A stretch of 64,000 nucleotides of DNA from Vigna angularis (GCF_016808095.1 NC_068970.1:42939630-43003629); one strand, 5' to 3'; shown: positions 24,156 to 34,958, numbered from the stretch's first letter. Translations and numbers: made by a program. Notes: generated by a model not told the origin, from the letters alone.

Positions 24156-24553
24156 GAGTGAGGACAAAACACACTGGAAAGCTTGGTGGTGATCTGTGGG
24201 AGTAGTCGATGGTCCTTGTGAGTTGCCGGGACGTTACAGTTAACATCTATCATGGGCAGAAAAATAAAAATAGATGACGGCAAAATATTCTGCAATTTCA
24301 ATATCTAATTATCATATTTTCAACAACAATAAAACAGAAGTATATGTCATGAATTATTTTCTAATGCAGAAGAAGGGCTGATTCACAAGTTCTTCCGCAG
24401 TTATGGAGAAGAGAATGAATAAGAAGAACATTACCCCTTTGGATTTCATTTTCCCACATTTTCCTTTACCCCAGAAGAATAATATACACATGGCACAATG
24501 AATCTAGTAAACTGAAAAAAAGTGAACAACACGTAAACATCGGTTCTATAATG

Positions 24554-25744
24554 CTAAAAACTAATTAGATCAGGAAGAGGTTGATTGTGAGCAGAAACAT
24601 AAGGCACAATGTGATATGATTCCTCAAAAGGATTGGTTGTGTTGCGAATATCCTTTTCACCAGAGACAGTGTGCATTCCTTTACCACCAAACATCACATT
24701 ATCATCATTATCAAAAACCTCCCATTGGTGAGTGATGATGGTCATCAAACCCTTCTCTGACTCCTTCTGGTGTGAAACAGGTGCAATGGCAGAACAATCT
24801 CTTACCACAATGGCTTTGTCCTCATCATTTGCCGCAACACCACCCTTCTTGTTGGAAGAGGCACCATTGATTATTTTCTCAAGATCTTGAATATCCTCCT
24901 GAGAAATTCTTTCAATTTGGGGGCACTGAGAGGCATTGAGGACACCAATATCCTTGCAAAACTCAAGGAACGAAGACAACTCCTCCCTTTGAATCGATGC
25001 TTTCTGAAGAACCTTGAGGCCAATACTCGCTTCCATCCTCCCACCCATTTCATATATCCTCAACAAAACCTTGGCAATCTTGTTGCAAAACTTACTATAC
25101 ACACCGAAAACCTCAACTATAACACAGTCCATGGCTTCAAGAACCAAACCAACATTCATGTTCTCGTTCCGAGGCCTGATCTGAAGAAGCATATCAACCA
25201 ACCCTTGCAACTTTTGCAAACCCTCAAGCTCTTCCATCAACGTCTCCTCCACCTCCTTCTCCTTTTTATTCTTCTTTAGCTTTTTAACCTCGGAGGATAC
25301 GAACGCCGATCTTTGATCCAAATACGCAAAATAAGCACGAATGAAATCGTTGAAATCCCAAGCCTTCTCGGTGCTCAAATGGGCATCAGAAAAGTTTGAG
25401 AGGTCAAAGGGTAACCTCCCCATCCGTTGCACCATCTGGATGTCACAGCAGAAAATGCCATGTATGAGCATCAAGCCTTTCAGCGCGACCACCCAGCTTC
25501 GAGTCTTCTGCATGCGCATGGAGAGAGACCACACAATAGGTTTCAGGTACGAGGGTGAGGTTCGTAACCAATGGAACACTTTCTGCACGTTCTTAGAATC
25601 TATGTATTGATCATCATGGCTTGTAGCCTTGATCACCACAGCTTCTAAATCAGGGTTGTGGAACTCACTCTTTCGCGCGAACTTTGCAACCCATATGCTG
25701 TTCTTGTCTTTTATGGCTCCAGCGGCTCTCTCCCACACCCTCAT
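24554..25744 (-). CDS. Putative clathrin assembly protein (ANTH/AP180-like), host gene
   Basis: This single-exon gene encodes 396 aa. ANTH proteins bind phosphoinositides at the plasma membrane or trans-Golgi network and help assemble clathrin coats. The N-terminus (residues 1-160) has the ANTH pattern: AAGAIKDKNSIW, LEAVVIKATSHDD, then WALKG-like VVALKGLMLIHG and DFNDFIRAYFAYLDQR. A second helical part follows (about 180-300). The tail has NPFEE, an NPF motif of the kind that binds EH domains, and ends DLISF, similar to coat-binding DLxF peptides. Length and intronless layout match the plant subgroup around Arabidopsis At1g25240 and At1g68110 (recalled, not searched). The frame is intact. 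The MULE at 26370 lies about 0.63 kb upstream of the ATG. Confidence 0.92.
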   Translation of the reverse strand: MRVWERAAGAIKDKNSIWVAKFARKSEFHNPDLEAVVIKATSHDDQYIDSKNVQKVFHWLRTSPSYLKPIVWSLSMRMQKTRSWVVALKGLMLIHGIFCCDIQMVQRMGRLPFDLSNFSDAHLSTEKAWDFNDFIRAYFAYLDQRSAFVSSEVKKLKKNKKEKEVEETLMEELEGLQKLQGLVDMLLQIRPRNENMNVGLVLEAMDCVIVEVFGVYSKFCNKIAKVLLRIYEMGGRMEASIGLKVLQKASIQREELSSFLEFCKDIGVLNASQCPQIERISQEDIQDLEKIINGASSNKKGGVAANDEDKAIVVRDCSAIAPVSHQKESEKGLMTIITHQWEVFDNDDNVMFGGKGMHTVSGEKDIRNTTNPFEESYHIVPYVSAHNQPLPDLISF

Positions 25745-26360
25745 TTCCTTTTCTTAATGCTTGTAAATATATTTGAAACAAAGGTGATAGATTGATGTAT
25801 AAATAAAGGTTAGGGAGATGGTGGTGAGGATGTTTATCTCTTCACCACCTTCAACCTTCCCTTCTTTCTCAAGGGAAAACTTCTATTAAATTTTTCTTTT
25901 GGTTTGCAAGATTTTGTATGTTCTGAGAATTCTATTTGGTTGGGACGTAAGATTGGATGATGGAGACAACAACGCAAACGCAAAAGGTTTCATCTGTTTT
26001 AGTTTTCTACAACGCATCCACCTGGCATCATGGCGTATTTTTGGTCTTCATGTGTTGGAATCCGTCAAAGTTGTTACCTTAAACTTGTGTTTGGCTGAGT
26101 TGCCACGTTTGGAAATGCTTCTTGGAAGTGAGTTGGCTAAATGAAAGGGATCAAGAGTTTTTTTGGGGCCCCACGATATGGATTTTCCTTTACTTAATTC
26201 TGCAATGTGAACTGGTGCCAGAAGGTATGTTGGTCATTCTTGTTTGTCCCCTCACCATGCAAGAGTCTACCTGCATGTCGTCATTACGTTGCTTTTGTCA
26301 ATGTGTACGATGTTGCCGGCTTCTCTCCAACCACAAATATTTGGTGAAGTTTAAGTATAC
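25745..26360 (-). promoter_or_regulatory. Upstream region of the clathrin assembly gene
   Basis: The 616 bases between the host start codon and the MULE target duplication must contain what remains of the proximal promoter. On the minus strand 'cctttatttatacatc' and 'aaatatatttac' are weak TATA-like sites. No assignment was possible beyond position. Confidence 0.35.
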
Positions 26361-26369
26361 TTTCTTTAG

Positions 26370-26425
26370 GGACCGCGATATTCCAACAACGATTTTTTAA
26401 CACTATTTTGACAACGCCACGTGTC
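26370..26425 (+). repeat. Left TIR of the MULE
   Basis: About 55 bases match the reverse complement of 42095-42150 with scattered mismatches. The invariant core is TATTCCAACAACG, then TTTTTTAACAC, TTTTGACAACG and CACGTG. A second short block (cctatgaccgtaacc) occurs just inside both ends but in direct orientation. Confidence 0.88.
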
Positions 26426-26641
26426 GTCACCTGATTGGTTCGTTTAAATAATTTTTTTTTTCAAAACCTATGACCGTAACCATTATTTTCAGTGTAAAAC
26501 CTAAAATACCCCTTTCCCTTTCTCTGTTCCATTTCAAACGAAGGTCCGTTCTCTTGAGAGGTCGAAGGTCGCGTTTCGTGTTCTTCGTTCCATTTGCATG
26601 GTTTTGTCTTCGGCTAGTTTCGTCTCCTGTTATCGTGCGGA

Positions 26642-28156
26642 ATGGCAAGTTCCGGTGACGATTGTCCGCCGACGAAGGTAAGTGGTTTTCCATTCCATGT
26701 CGTAGCTTGGTTATTCAGTTTGGGCATCTCGTAGCATGCTTATTTGATTTCGGTTAATGTTTGGGGTTCGTATCGTTGTGTTGTGGTGCTTGGGTTATTG
26801 GGTTTCGTTGTTTTGATGATTTGATTTTGGTTTATGCAGTTGAGTGTTCGTCACTCTTTTTCGACAAAGTATATATGTACTTTGAACGAACGCTTGACAG
26901 AGGAGCATCGATCATTGATTGTGACGACTCCATTTGCGTGGTTTTTAGATGTCAATGTCAATGTTAAACTAGGTAGAAATATACTGAGTGAGTTATTGGG
27001 TAAGTGGGAGGACTGTAGTAGTGGTTTTTTAGTTGGGAATAAAGTTTTCAATATAAATGAAAATGATATTTATTTAGGGTTGGGATTGAGTATAGATGGT
27101 GCAAATATTAACTTAAAGGAAGAGCTGGGCAATACTGAATGTGTGAAATACATAGGCAAAGGAACAAAGGAATTGAATTCAATATACAAAATTCTAATGC
27201 GAAAACACAAGAAAAAGATCCCTTGTTCTCATTTTTGTAGCCTTTACCTCGTGGTAGGGATAAGTGAGATTTTATTTCCAAAACGTAGCGGGAAAGTGTT
27301 TCCCGTAATGTTTAATCTTGTTGACAACTTAAGTGTTTTGGGTAGTTATTGTTGGGGTAGTGTAGTTTATCGTTTTCTGTTACATAGTTTGTGCAAAGCT
27401 TCAGAAGGCTTGAAGAAAGGCAAAGGTATTTCAAACGTTTACGTCGATGGTTGTGTGTACATGCTGCAGGTAATTAATAGTATTTGATGTAATTACTTAA
27501 ATTGTTTTTTGAATTAAGTTTGTTACAAGTTAAGATGATTTATTTGTCTTAGGTATGGTTTTATGAGCTCTTTGTTCCACCAAAAGGTCCTATTGATAAA
27601 TTTCCACGAATATTGCATTGGATGAATATAAGTGTTGGAGAAAAGTTCGTTAAACGGTGTATGGAGACAGGTTTGGTAAGTTGTTTGTTATCGAAAGTTT
27701 TGTTATGTTTTCATATATTGACAAAATTTGTGTAATCTGTAATGTGTTGTTAAATTTCAGGTTGTTGACGACGTTTATGGTGGTCCTTCAACGAAGGATA
27801 AGGAGGAATACAGACCAACACCTAAAAGAAAGGATGCTAAACCAAGAGGAAAGAAGAATCAAAAAAGAATTCGCAAAGAAAATTTTATGCGTGCTTTAGA
27901 GGAACAAGAATTTCTAATTGAAGAACTTAAAAGGAGGGTTGCAACTTTGGAGGCACAATTGGCTGAAGAGAAGGCAAGAAGGCAAAATAAAGATGACGTT
28001 GGACAAAGTGTGCCTCGTACAGAACCATCTGACATTGACGGAAATGAACAACCTTTGAAGACGTATGTTAGGGTTGGATCACGAAGGCGTTACAAGGGAA
28101 GAGCACTTAGGACTCCATACACCGGGACCGTAGTGCTTAGAATAAAAAATGAGTGA
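26642..28156 (+). CDS. Inward-facing MULE cargo gene A, DUF1985-like domain plus coiled coil, 394 aa
   Basis: Four exons with GT-AG borders and consistent phase: 26642-26677, 26840-27469, 27553-27675 and 27761-28156. The start is MASSGDDCPPTK, 272 bp inside the left terminus. Exon 2 (210 codons) holds TPFAWFL, a GLGLSIDG block and YCWGSVVYRFL. It resembles the DUF1985 or plant-mobile-domain region that precedes Ulp1 domains in plant transposons (recognition, not searched). Exon 3 continues with VWFYELF and PRILHWM. Exon 4 is Lys/Arg-rich, then forms a coiled coil around EEQEFLIEELKRRVATLEAQ. It is a paralogue of gene B at the other end, whose exon 2 is also exactly 630 bases, but it lacks the protease part. 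Its function is unknown. Confidence 0.8.
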
Positions 28157-28368
28157 TCTGTGTATTTAGTTGATTGAAAATGTTATTTGGAAAGTAATGA
28201 AAATTGTAATCATTGTAAATAGATTAAGAAAACAATGTTTAATGTATCCGATTTAGTTCAATGAAATAAAATTTGAGTTTTGGTTTGAATTGGTGTCATA
28301 TTTTATCTATTCAATACCATTGTTATTATGAGTTGTTGGTGTTTGAGAGGTCATTTTGAGTAACATGT

Positions 28369-30003
28369 GATGTGATGTGAGTCCAAGGAGGGTGGGGAGA
28401 CCCCTCATGAGTTGGAGGAGCAACCTGTGCAGGGAATGAGTGAGAGTGCTGTAAAAATGGGCCTGGTAATCGTTTACAGGACCCCTGTAAACGATTACCC
28501 GAGAGAAATAGCCAATTTGTACAGAAAGTCCAACACAGGTACTCAGTCAGGTGAACATGGGTCACCATTGGAAAAAAAAGTGAGTTTTAGGCACTTCTGC
28601 ACCTGTGTGAGGCTGGTGCTGGTGTTCCAGTGGTGGGAGAGGGTGGCTGGTGATGTGATGTGAGTCCAAGGAGGGTGGGGTGACCCCTCATGAGTTGGGG
28701 GAGCAAGCTGTGCAATGAATGACTGAGAGTGCTGAAAAAAGGGCCTGGTAATCGTTTACAGCACCCTTGTAAACGATTACCTGAGAGAAATAGCCAATTT
28801 GTACAGAAAGTCCAACACAGGTACTCAGTCAGGTGAACATGGGTCACCATTGGAAAAAAAAGTGAGTTTTAGGCACTTCTGCACCTGTCTTAGGCTGGTG
28901 CAGGTGTTCCAGTGGTGGAAGAGGGTGGCTGGTGATGTGATGTGAGTCCAAGGAGGGTGGGGTGACCCCTCATGAGTTGGGGGAGCAACCTGTGCAATGA
29001 ATGACTGAGAGTGCTGAAAAAAGGGCCTGGTAATCGTTTACAGCACCCTTGTAAACGATTACCCGAGAGAAATAGCCAATTTGTATAGAAAGTCCAACAC
29101 AGGTACTTAGTCAGGTGAACATGGGTCACCATTGGAAAAAAAAGTGAGTTTTAGGTACTTCTGCACCAGTCTTAGGCTGGTGCAGGTGTTCCAGTGGTGG
29201 AAGAGGGTGGCTGGTGATGTGATGTGAGTCCAAGGAGGGTGGGGAGACCCCTCATGAGTTGGGGGAGCAAGCTGTGCAAGGAATGAGTGAGAGTGCTGAA
29301 AAAAGGGTCTAGTAATCGTTTACAGGACCCCTGTAAACGATTACCCGAGAGAAAATGGGAATTTGTACAGAAAGTCCAACACAGGTACTCAGTCAGGTGA
29401 ACATGGTCACCATTGTAAAAAAAAGTTAGTTTTAGGCACTTCTACACCTGTCTGAGGCTGGTGCAGGTGTTCCAGTGGTGGGAGAGGGTGGCTGGTGATG
29501 TGATGTGAGTCCAAGGAGGGTGGGGAGACCCCTCATGAGTTGGGGGAGCAAGCTGTGCATGGAATGAGTGAGAGTGCTGTAAAAATGGGCCTGGTAATCG
29601 TTTACAGCACCCTTGTAAACGATTACCTGAGAGAAATAGCCAATTTGTACAGAAAGTCCAACACAGGTACTCAGTCAGGTGAACATGGGTCACCATTGGA
29701 AAAAAAAGTGAGTTTTAGGCACTTCTGCACCTGTCTTAGGCTGGTGCAGGTGTTCCAATGGTGGGAGAGGGTGGCTGGTGATGTGATGTGAGTCCAAGGA
29801 GGGTGGGGAGACCCCTCATGAGTTGGGGGAGCAAACTGTGCAGGGAATGAGTGAGAGTGCTGTAAAAATGGGCCTGGTAATCGTTTACAACACCCCTGTA
29901 AACGATTACCCGAGAGAAAATGCCAATTTGTACAGAAAGTCCAACACAGGTACTCAGTCAGGTGAACATGGGTCACCATTGGAAAAAAAAGTGAGTTTTA
30001 GTT
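28369..30003 (+). repeat. Left 282-bp tandem repeat array, 6 units
   Basis: The hairpin sites start at 28466, 28748, 29030, 29312, 29594 and 29877, a spacing of 282-283. Each unit has 'gatgtgagtccaaggagggt', 'acccctcatgagttgg' and a hairpin GTAATCGTTTAC...GTAAACGATTAC with a ~9-base variable centre, then 'gaaagtccaacacagg' and 'caggtgaacatgggtcacca'. Small ORFs that recur in the units on both strands are by-products of the repeat. A related array lies in inverted orientation at 36012-38165. Confidence 0.95.
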
Positions 30004-30238
30004 TTACAGACAACTGCAGTGTTATTAAGTGGTATTGGTTAGTGGCATTGGTGTTTTACTCACAACTGCCATGGTATTAAGTGTATCATAAATTGAACAT
30101 TACATAATAAATGTCGAGAATTGAGGAACCATTTTGAAACTAAACAACTTCATTTAATTAAATACTTCAAATGATCAAAGCAGGAACTAGAGTACATAGT
30201 TCTTTAAAATGCAGTAAATAAAGCCTAAACAAGCAATT
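30004..30238. other. Spacer between the left array and the plant-transposon-protein gene
   Basis: Non-coding; it likely holds the 3' end of the neighbouring minus-strand gene. 'aataaa' occurs on the minus strand nearby, but no terminator was assigned. Confidence 0.4.
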
Positions 30239-31420
30239 TTAAGTCTGAGGATTGTTTCCAGAAGCACTTGGCAAGTGTTGCAGTTGTTCTTCAATGTTCC
30301 CAACGCGCGATTGCAACGCATCAAACCTTGTAGTGATGACCATGTCCATGTTTCCAAATCTTGTTTCAAGGGCATCAAATCGAGTTTCAAAGGCATCAAA
30401 TCTAGTTCCAACAAAGGTTTGAAGTTGTTCTATGCGGTTGATGACATTATCTAGTGTTGTAGATGAACTGCCTTGTTCATCATCTTCTCCTTGATTATGT
30501 TGACCTTCTTGTAAGGGGGGATGGGGGGCGTTGCCTTTGGGAACCCATTCTCCTTCATCATTTTGCATATAACCAAATGATGCTACAACTTCACAACCAA
30601 TTCTTTTCTTCAACTTCAGTTCTGAAATGAGATAACTTTCATTAGGCACTTCAAAGTGTTCCATGAAGATGGTTATCAAATGTGGATACGGCAACTTTGC
30701 GTTCTCCCTTAATGCTCTTTTCATCTTATATCTAATAAGATGTCCCCAGTTAATGTGAATGGAATTGAAAAATGCCCATAGCAGCATAATATCCTCTTCG
30801 GATGCCTGACCAATATTGGTTGCACGAGGAATTAATACTCTAGTGAGAACGTAATGAAGTATCCTTGGTTGAACCTTCATGTGCCCCGCTAGTATTCTAG
30901 ATTGTATGGCTGCATCATCTCTACACACTAGTTGCCTTGCAGTGACAGAATCGTATTGTTCTTTCCACTCATCTACAACTTTGCCTTCGTAACAAACACC
31001 ATCAGATGGGAGATTAGTCAGTTGTTGAAAAAGATTAGGGCTGACCCTAATTTTTACACCTCTAACTTCGCTTCGAATAACCCCAGTATCCGATATTGAC
31101 ATGTTGCTATAGAACACTCTGACTAATTGTGGGTGGTAATGTCTTCTTAAACACACATATTCAGTCAGCCCAGCTTCGTGTAATATGTCATAGAATTGAA
31201 AATTTTTTCCTTCAAAGTATTCGTCCTCTACAAACTTACTCTCCAAAATTTCCTGATTTACGAAATGTTGGGCATATTTCTCCTGTTGCTCATCTGACGA
31301 GAAGAGATCATTGGTAGCCGTTGGAGGGGATGACGATGGTGATGGGGTTGGACTCCGCCAACGGCGACGTCCACCAATGGAAGAAGATGCCTTTTGTTTC
31401 TTCGTTCCACGATCAGCCAT
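30239..31420 (-). CDS. MULE cargo: 'putative plant transposon protein' type with coiled-coil tail, 393 aa
   Basis: A single exon with start ATG at 31420 (MADRGTKKQK). The N-terminus is basic and Ser/Pro-rich. The core (about residues 60-260) has LVRVFYSNM, then SEVRGVKIRV and LFQQLTNLP, corresponding in order to VKEFYANA, VRGHVIRYDP and INNFLDT in the extra ORF of the Athila-like element at 10211-11446. Both belong, as I read them, to the family annotated PF20167. The C-terminus is a repeat of TRFDA-L/F-ETRF heptad-like units ending NIEEQLQHLP, a predicted coiled coil. Its molecular function is unknown. It runs in the same direction as the transposase gene. Between them lie four palindromes (31565-31639) that could act on its promoter. 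Confidence 0.75.
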   Translation of the reverse strand: MADRGTKKQKASSSIGGRRRWRSPTPSPSSSPPTATNDLFSSDEQQEKYAQHFVNQEILESKFVEDEYFEGKNFQFYDILHEAGLTEYVCLRRHYHPQLVRVFYSNMSISDTGVIRSEVRGVKIRVSPNLFQQLTNLPSDGVCYEGKVVDEWKEQYDSVTARQLVCRDDAAIQSRILAGHMKVQPRILHYVLTRVLIPRATNIGQASEEDIMLLWAFFNSIHINWGHLIRYKMKRALRENAKLPYPHLITIFMEHFEVPNESYLISELKLKKRIGCEVVASFGYMQNDEGEWVPKGNAPHPPLQEGQHNQGEDDEQGSSSTTLDNVINRIEQLQTFVGTRFDAFETRFDALETRFGNMDMVITTRFDALQSRVGNIEEQLQHLPSASGNNPQT

Positions 31421-31564
31421 TCTATTTCGTTTAGGGTTTTGCACTGAGAGAAGAGAGGTTTTCGAAACGAATTTGAGGAAGGATGTGTTTTGGGCGGTTA
31501 TGAACACGATTGCAAGTTATACACGTTATGCAGTGGGATAATTTGGTTTAATTAACTGAACACA

Positions 31565-31639
31565 GTAATCGATTACCACAGCGTCGTAATCGATTACAAT
31601 AGCCTCGTAATCGATTACCAGAGCCTCGTAATCGATTAC
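31565..31639. promoter_or_regulatory. Four GTAATCGATTAC palindromes at exact 21-bp spacing
   Basis: Perfect 12-bp palindromes start at 31565, 31586, 31607 and 31628. The exact 21-base period equals two turns of B-DNA, so a bound dimer would sit on one face each time. The half-site GTAATCG is shared with the hairpins of the 282-bp arrays. The cluster lies about 145 bp upstream of the start at 31420 and 3' of the transposase gene. A protein-binding operator is inferred; no binding protein is known. Confidence 0.6.
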
Positions 31640-31762
31640 AATAAAAAAACTGGTGTGGTCATATGCATTAGATACATTCATTAAAGGAATTTCATAGATG
31701 ACCATTTTAACTTACAAAAACAGAAAAAAGTAACAAAATAAGCAGCAAACAACTTGTATATA

Positions 31763-34187
31763 TCAGTTGATGTTGTTATCGAAATTGTTATGTACAGCTG
31801 ACAACAACGACATAAATCCAAAATGACCCATTTCGGTATCTTGTGATAGTTGGATAGTGTCCGCTTCAAAATGTTGAGGGTGATCACATTCAGCAACATT
31901 ACTTGGTCTTTCGCCCTGAAACAACACAACTACTAAGTTAAACATAATTGATGGACTAAAAAGTATTTAATAAATATTTTGACCGTAAATAATGACTCAC
32001 GCATTGTTCGGTGGGTGGTGTTGAAGTGTTTGTGAATGAAGTTGACTTTCTTCTTTTGGTTCTTTTCTCAACAATGGACTTCAACCTATTTGTGCGTGGA
32101 CGTCCTTTTCGCTTAACAGTTGCAGGACTGTGTACAAGGACATCAGATGTTCCAATTGGACTAAGTGGTATTGCCGTGCATGCACCAGTATCGTATCTTA
32201 GTTGGCCTGCATCACTGATGATGTTATTTGTCATGGAAGAACTGAACCCAAATTTTGTACCCAAACAATTAAGTTCTTTTTCCAATTCAGTACTAGCTTC
32301 CTCAGACTCACATGCAACTTCAGCAATTTCATAAAAACGTTTGCACAACAGTTTGTATCTTTGCATCCGTGGTTCATTTGTCGAATTACTATACGATGCT
32401 GTTATTAGTGTGTGTCTTCTTCGAATGTTTTTGCTCCAGCGCCTCAAAATGTATTGTGAGGGAACACTGTAAACATCTTCTTGGCCAAATACCAACAGGG
32501 AATGGCGACATATAATTCCTCTAAACTGAAAGAGGTGGCAAGAGCAACTGGTTGTCTGTGTGATGGGATCAAATTGAACTTTGTAAAATTTATCCGGTAC
32601 ACGATTACCCTCCCACATTCGTTCCTCTTTTACAGTGTAAGTGTTCCACAAGTCCTCCTTTAAGGTGTCTTTGATGAAACAATTCATCCTTGAACGGAAT
32701 TCAGTTTGAACCTCCTCAAACTTTGCATGTGTGTATTCCATTTGAAATTGTCTCTCAATTGGCGACTGAGAACCACATGCAATAGTCGTGTTCATGGAGG
32801 AGAAGTCGGCTTCTATTTCCTTCTGCGCCTTTACCCTAAGTGCATTGTCGTATTGGACCACAAATTGTTGAAGTGTTGTTGTAGAGTTGATAAATCCATC
32901 AAAAAAGGCATTCATTCCCTCACTTCTCTGAGTCGTAGACATGCCTGCCCAAAAATCTTTTTTCAAGTAACACGGGACCCATTTATGTCTCTCTTCGTAC
33001 AAATTACATAGCCATTCATTTTCCTCCAATCCATGTTTGGTAAGTAGTTCCTTCCAACCATTTTCAAATTCTGTTGGACAAACACAATCATATATAAGCG
33101 CATGTAGTTCGGTTTTGATAATGGGATTATTTCTATACCCGTGCAATTTTTCAGGAAACTTCTTAAGGATGTGTAATAAACACCACCTGTGCCTCGTATG
33201 AGGAAACACTTCTTCAATAGCGTTGGCCATTGCTCTGCATTGGTCAGTAATAATACCTTGGGGAGTCTTATTACGCATGCATCTTAGCCAACATTGGAAC
33301 AACCAGACAAATGAGGCAGTGTCTTCCGAAGACAACAATCCACAACCAAGTAAAATCGAGTGTCCATGATGGTTAACTCCAACAAAAGGTGCAAATGGCA
33401 TGTCGTACTTATTTGTTAAGTAAGTGGTGTCAAAGGAAACAACATCACCGAATTCTTCACATGCAGCACGACTTCTTGCATCAGCCCAAAACACACTACA
33501 GATTTTATTCCCTTCATCCAGAGCAATGTCATAGAAGAACTCGTTATTTCTATCTTTCATTGAGGAAAAGTGACGTAGGAGTGCCTGACCATCACCATCC
33601 TTACATAAAGATCTTCTGTGTTGACCAATGTAGTTTCGAGCGTCCCGCTCCACAAAGTCCATGTTTTCATATCCCCCTGCATCGTTCACAATGCTAAGGT
33701 AACTCTTATTTAACCTAACTCCAGCATCGTGGTTCACCTGCAACGTGTGTTTTGCATGCATGCTTAACTTTCTATTGGCTGCAAATAGTTTGGAGTTATT
33801 TGGACAAAGATCATGGTTGTGGTCCAGAACAACGGTCCTTATAAACCACTTGTCCTCCTTCTTTGCAATGGTTATCCCAGCAGGACATTGGTTAATTTGA
33901 CTTGGAAGTGTTTTTACCACTGGTTTGACCGAAGACACATATTTTCCCTCCCTTGAACAAACTATTCTGAGGTAGTAGACGTTGTTGTCTTTATCTTTTT
34001 TAGAAGTTCTAGTCCGCACGGAAAACCCACGTCTAATGGCGTAGTTTGTGTAAAAAGTTTTTGCTTCAACCATTGAGTCAAAACACATATGCACTGTTGG
34101 GTCAATCTCCAATAAACTTTCATTGGGCTCATCAACATTGTCATTATAGTCATTCCCTTGATCCCCATCCATTGTGTGCGTTGACAT
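31763..34187 (-). CDS. FAR1-type MULE transposase, 779 aa
   Basis: Two exons: 34187-32001 and 31915-31763, joined at GTGAGT/CAG in phase 0. The start is MSTHTMDGDQ; an in-frame GTG upstream is not a plant start. The protein cuts and pastes the element. A FAR1 DNA-binding domain (about residues 35-125) has FDSMVEAKTFYTNYA and GFSVRTRTSK. The MULE catalytic core (about 235-430) has first Asp in VVSFDTTYLTNKY, second Asp in GIITDQCRAMANAI and Glu in STTQRSEGMNAFF, matching DDE positions of FAR1/Jittery-like proteins. The SWIM zinc finger reads CSCHLFQFRGIICRH, followed by a conserved ILRRWSKNIRR. The basic GRPRTNR and KRTKRRK patches are a likely nuclear signal and AT-hook. The frame is intact, so the element may be autonomous. 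Confidence 0.93.
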
Positions 34188-34958
34188 TAAACCCACCTTT
34201 AGAGATAAAGCAAATTATATTCACTCATCACACTTACCACTATGACCACTGGCAACTACCAAAATAATGAAAATAAAATATTTTCGAAGAACTTATTAAA
34301 ACGTACCCTGGTGAAAAATGCTGTGCCCTTTAATGAAGCTCAGTGGTCCTAACCAACCTCATCTTCTACATTTAAGTCCACCATAAATGATCCTTATGTG
34401 CTTCTCACCAACCCTCCGAACTTCGTTTTCGCCCTTCTCTTTAATGAACACCCGGGTAAGTTGTTTGGAAGTGCTTGGTCAATGGAAATAAGTGTGAACG
34501 TTGGATTCTAACGTTGGTTGTTGACGCAGCTGTGTATTCCCGCCAAAGGTCATATTTTTGCCTTGTCATACACGTATTTGGTTATCCTGTGAAAGCATGC
34601 ATTGATGGTTGTCAGCATAAAGTTTCTCTCTCCTAACCCCCAATCAATGCTTTTCACTTTTAAAGGCTACCCATCAAATCAGACTATCTCCCCACAATTA
34701 ATGTAACTTGATTTGAATAAGTTAAGTTAATGGAAATAGATATAATATTAATATTTTTTTGGTTACATTGATTTCATATAATTTCATCCTTCACGTACTT
34801 GTATTTCAATTTCGGGGAGAAACCAATTCTGTAGGCTTGAATCAGGTGACAGTAACCCGTTTACCATTGTTTAGTTGTGAGTGACTTCTTTAATCATCCT
34901 ACTGATGTATCGTCCTTAACCTACAATTTTTATGTGGACAGGAAATTTCTGCATAATC
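34188..34958. promoter_or_regulatory. Shared divergent promoter region of the transposase and HROB-like genes
   Basis: These 771 bases separate the divergent start codons at 34187 (-) and 34959 (+). No clear TATA pair or repeated operator was found. Co-regulation is inferred from arrangement only. A splice acceptor-like site (tggacag) lies just before the plus-strand ATG, so an upstream non-coding exon is possible. Confidence 0.45.

Larger units (their letters stand above)
21326..24238 (+). mobile_element. Chimeric LTR insertion: large LTR joined to a Cassandra-like TRIM body
   Basis: The insertion is bounded by GTTAA on both sides (21321-21325 and 24239-24243). It starts TGTAATGG, and a ~2.4-kb LTR-like region ends GGGATGTCACA at about 23749. 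TGGTATCAGAGCC (PBS for initiator tRNA-Met) follows at 23752. Next come ~55 internal bases, a purine-rich GGAAGTTGGTGGGCA, and a short LTR-like unit of ~420 bp with inverted ends TGTTACATCCGGG and CCGGGACGTTACA. That unit contains a 5S rRNA-like segment, the hallmark of Cassandra TRIMs. The two 'LTRs' are unrelated to each other. There is no coding capacity. Confidence 0.65.

Noticed and set aside
24032..24301. Minus-strand frame over the 5S-like segment
   Set aside because: It overlaps a clear 5S rRNA-derived and LTR sequence and has no domain.
28326..30080. Recurrent 75-100 codon frames such as MVTHVHLTEYLCWTFCTN on both strands of the repeat arrays
   Set aside because: They repeat once per 282-bp unit, overlap on opposite strands and vary at their ends. 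They are by-products of a repeat, not genes.
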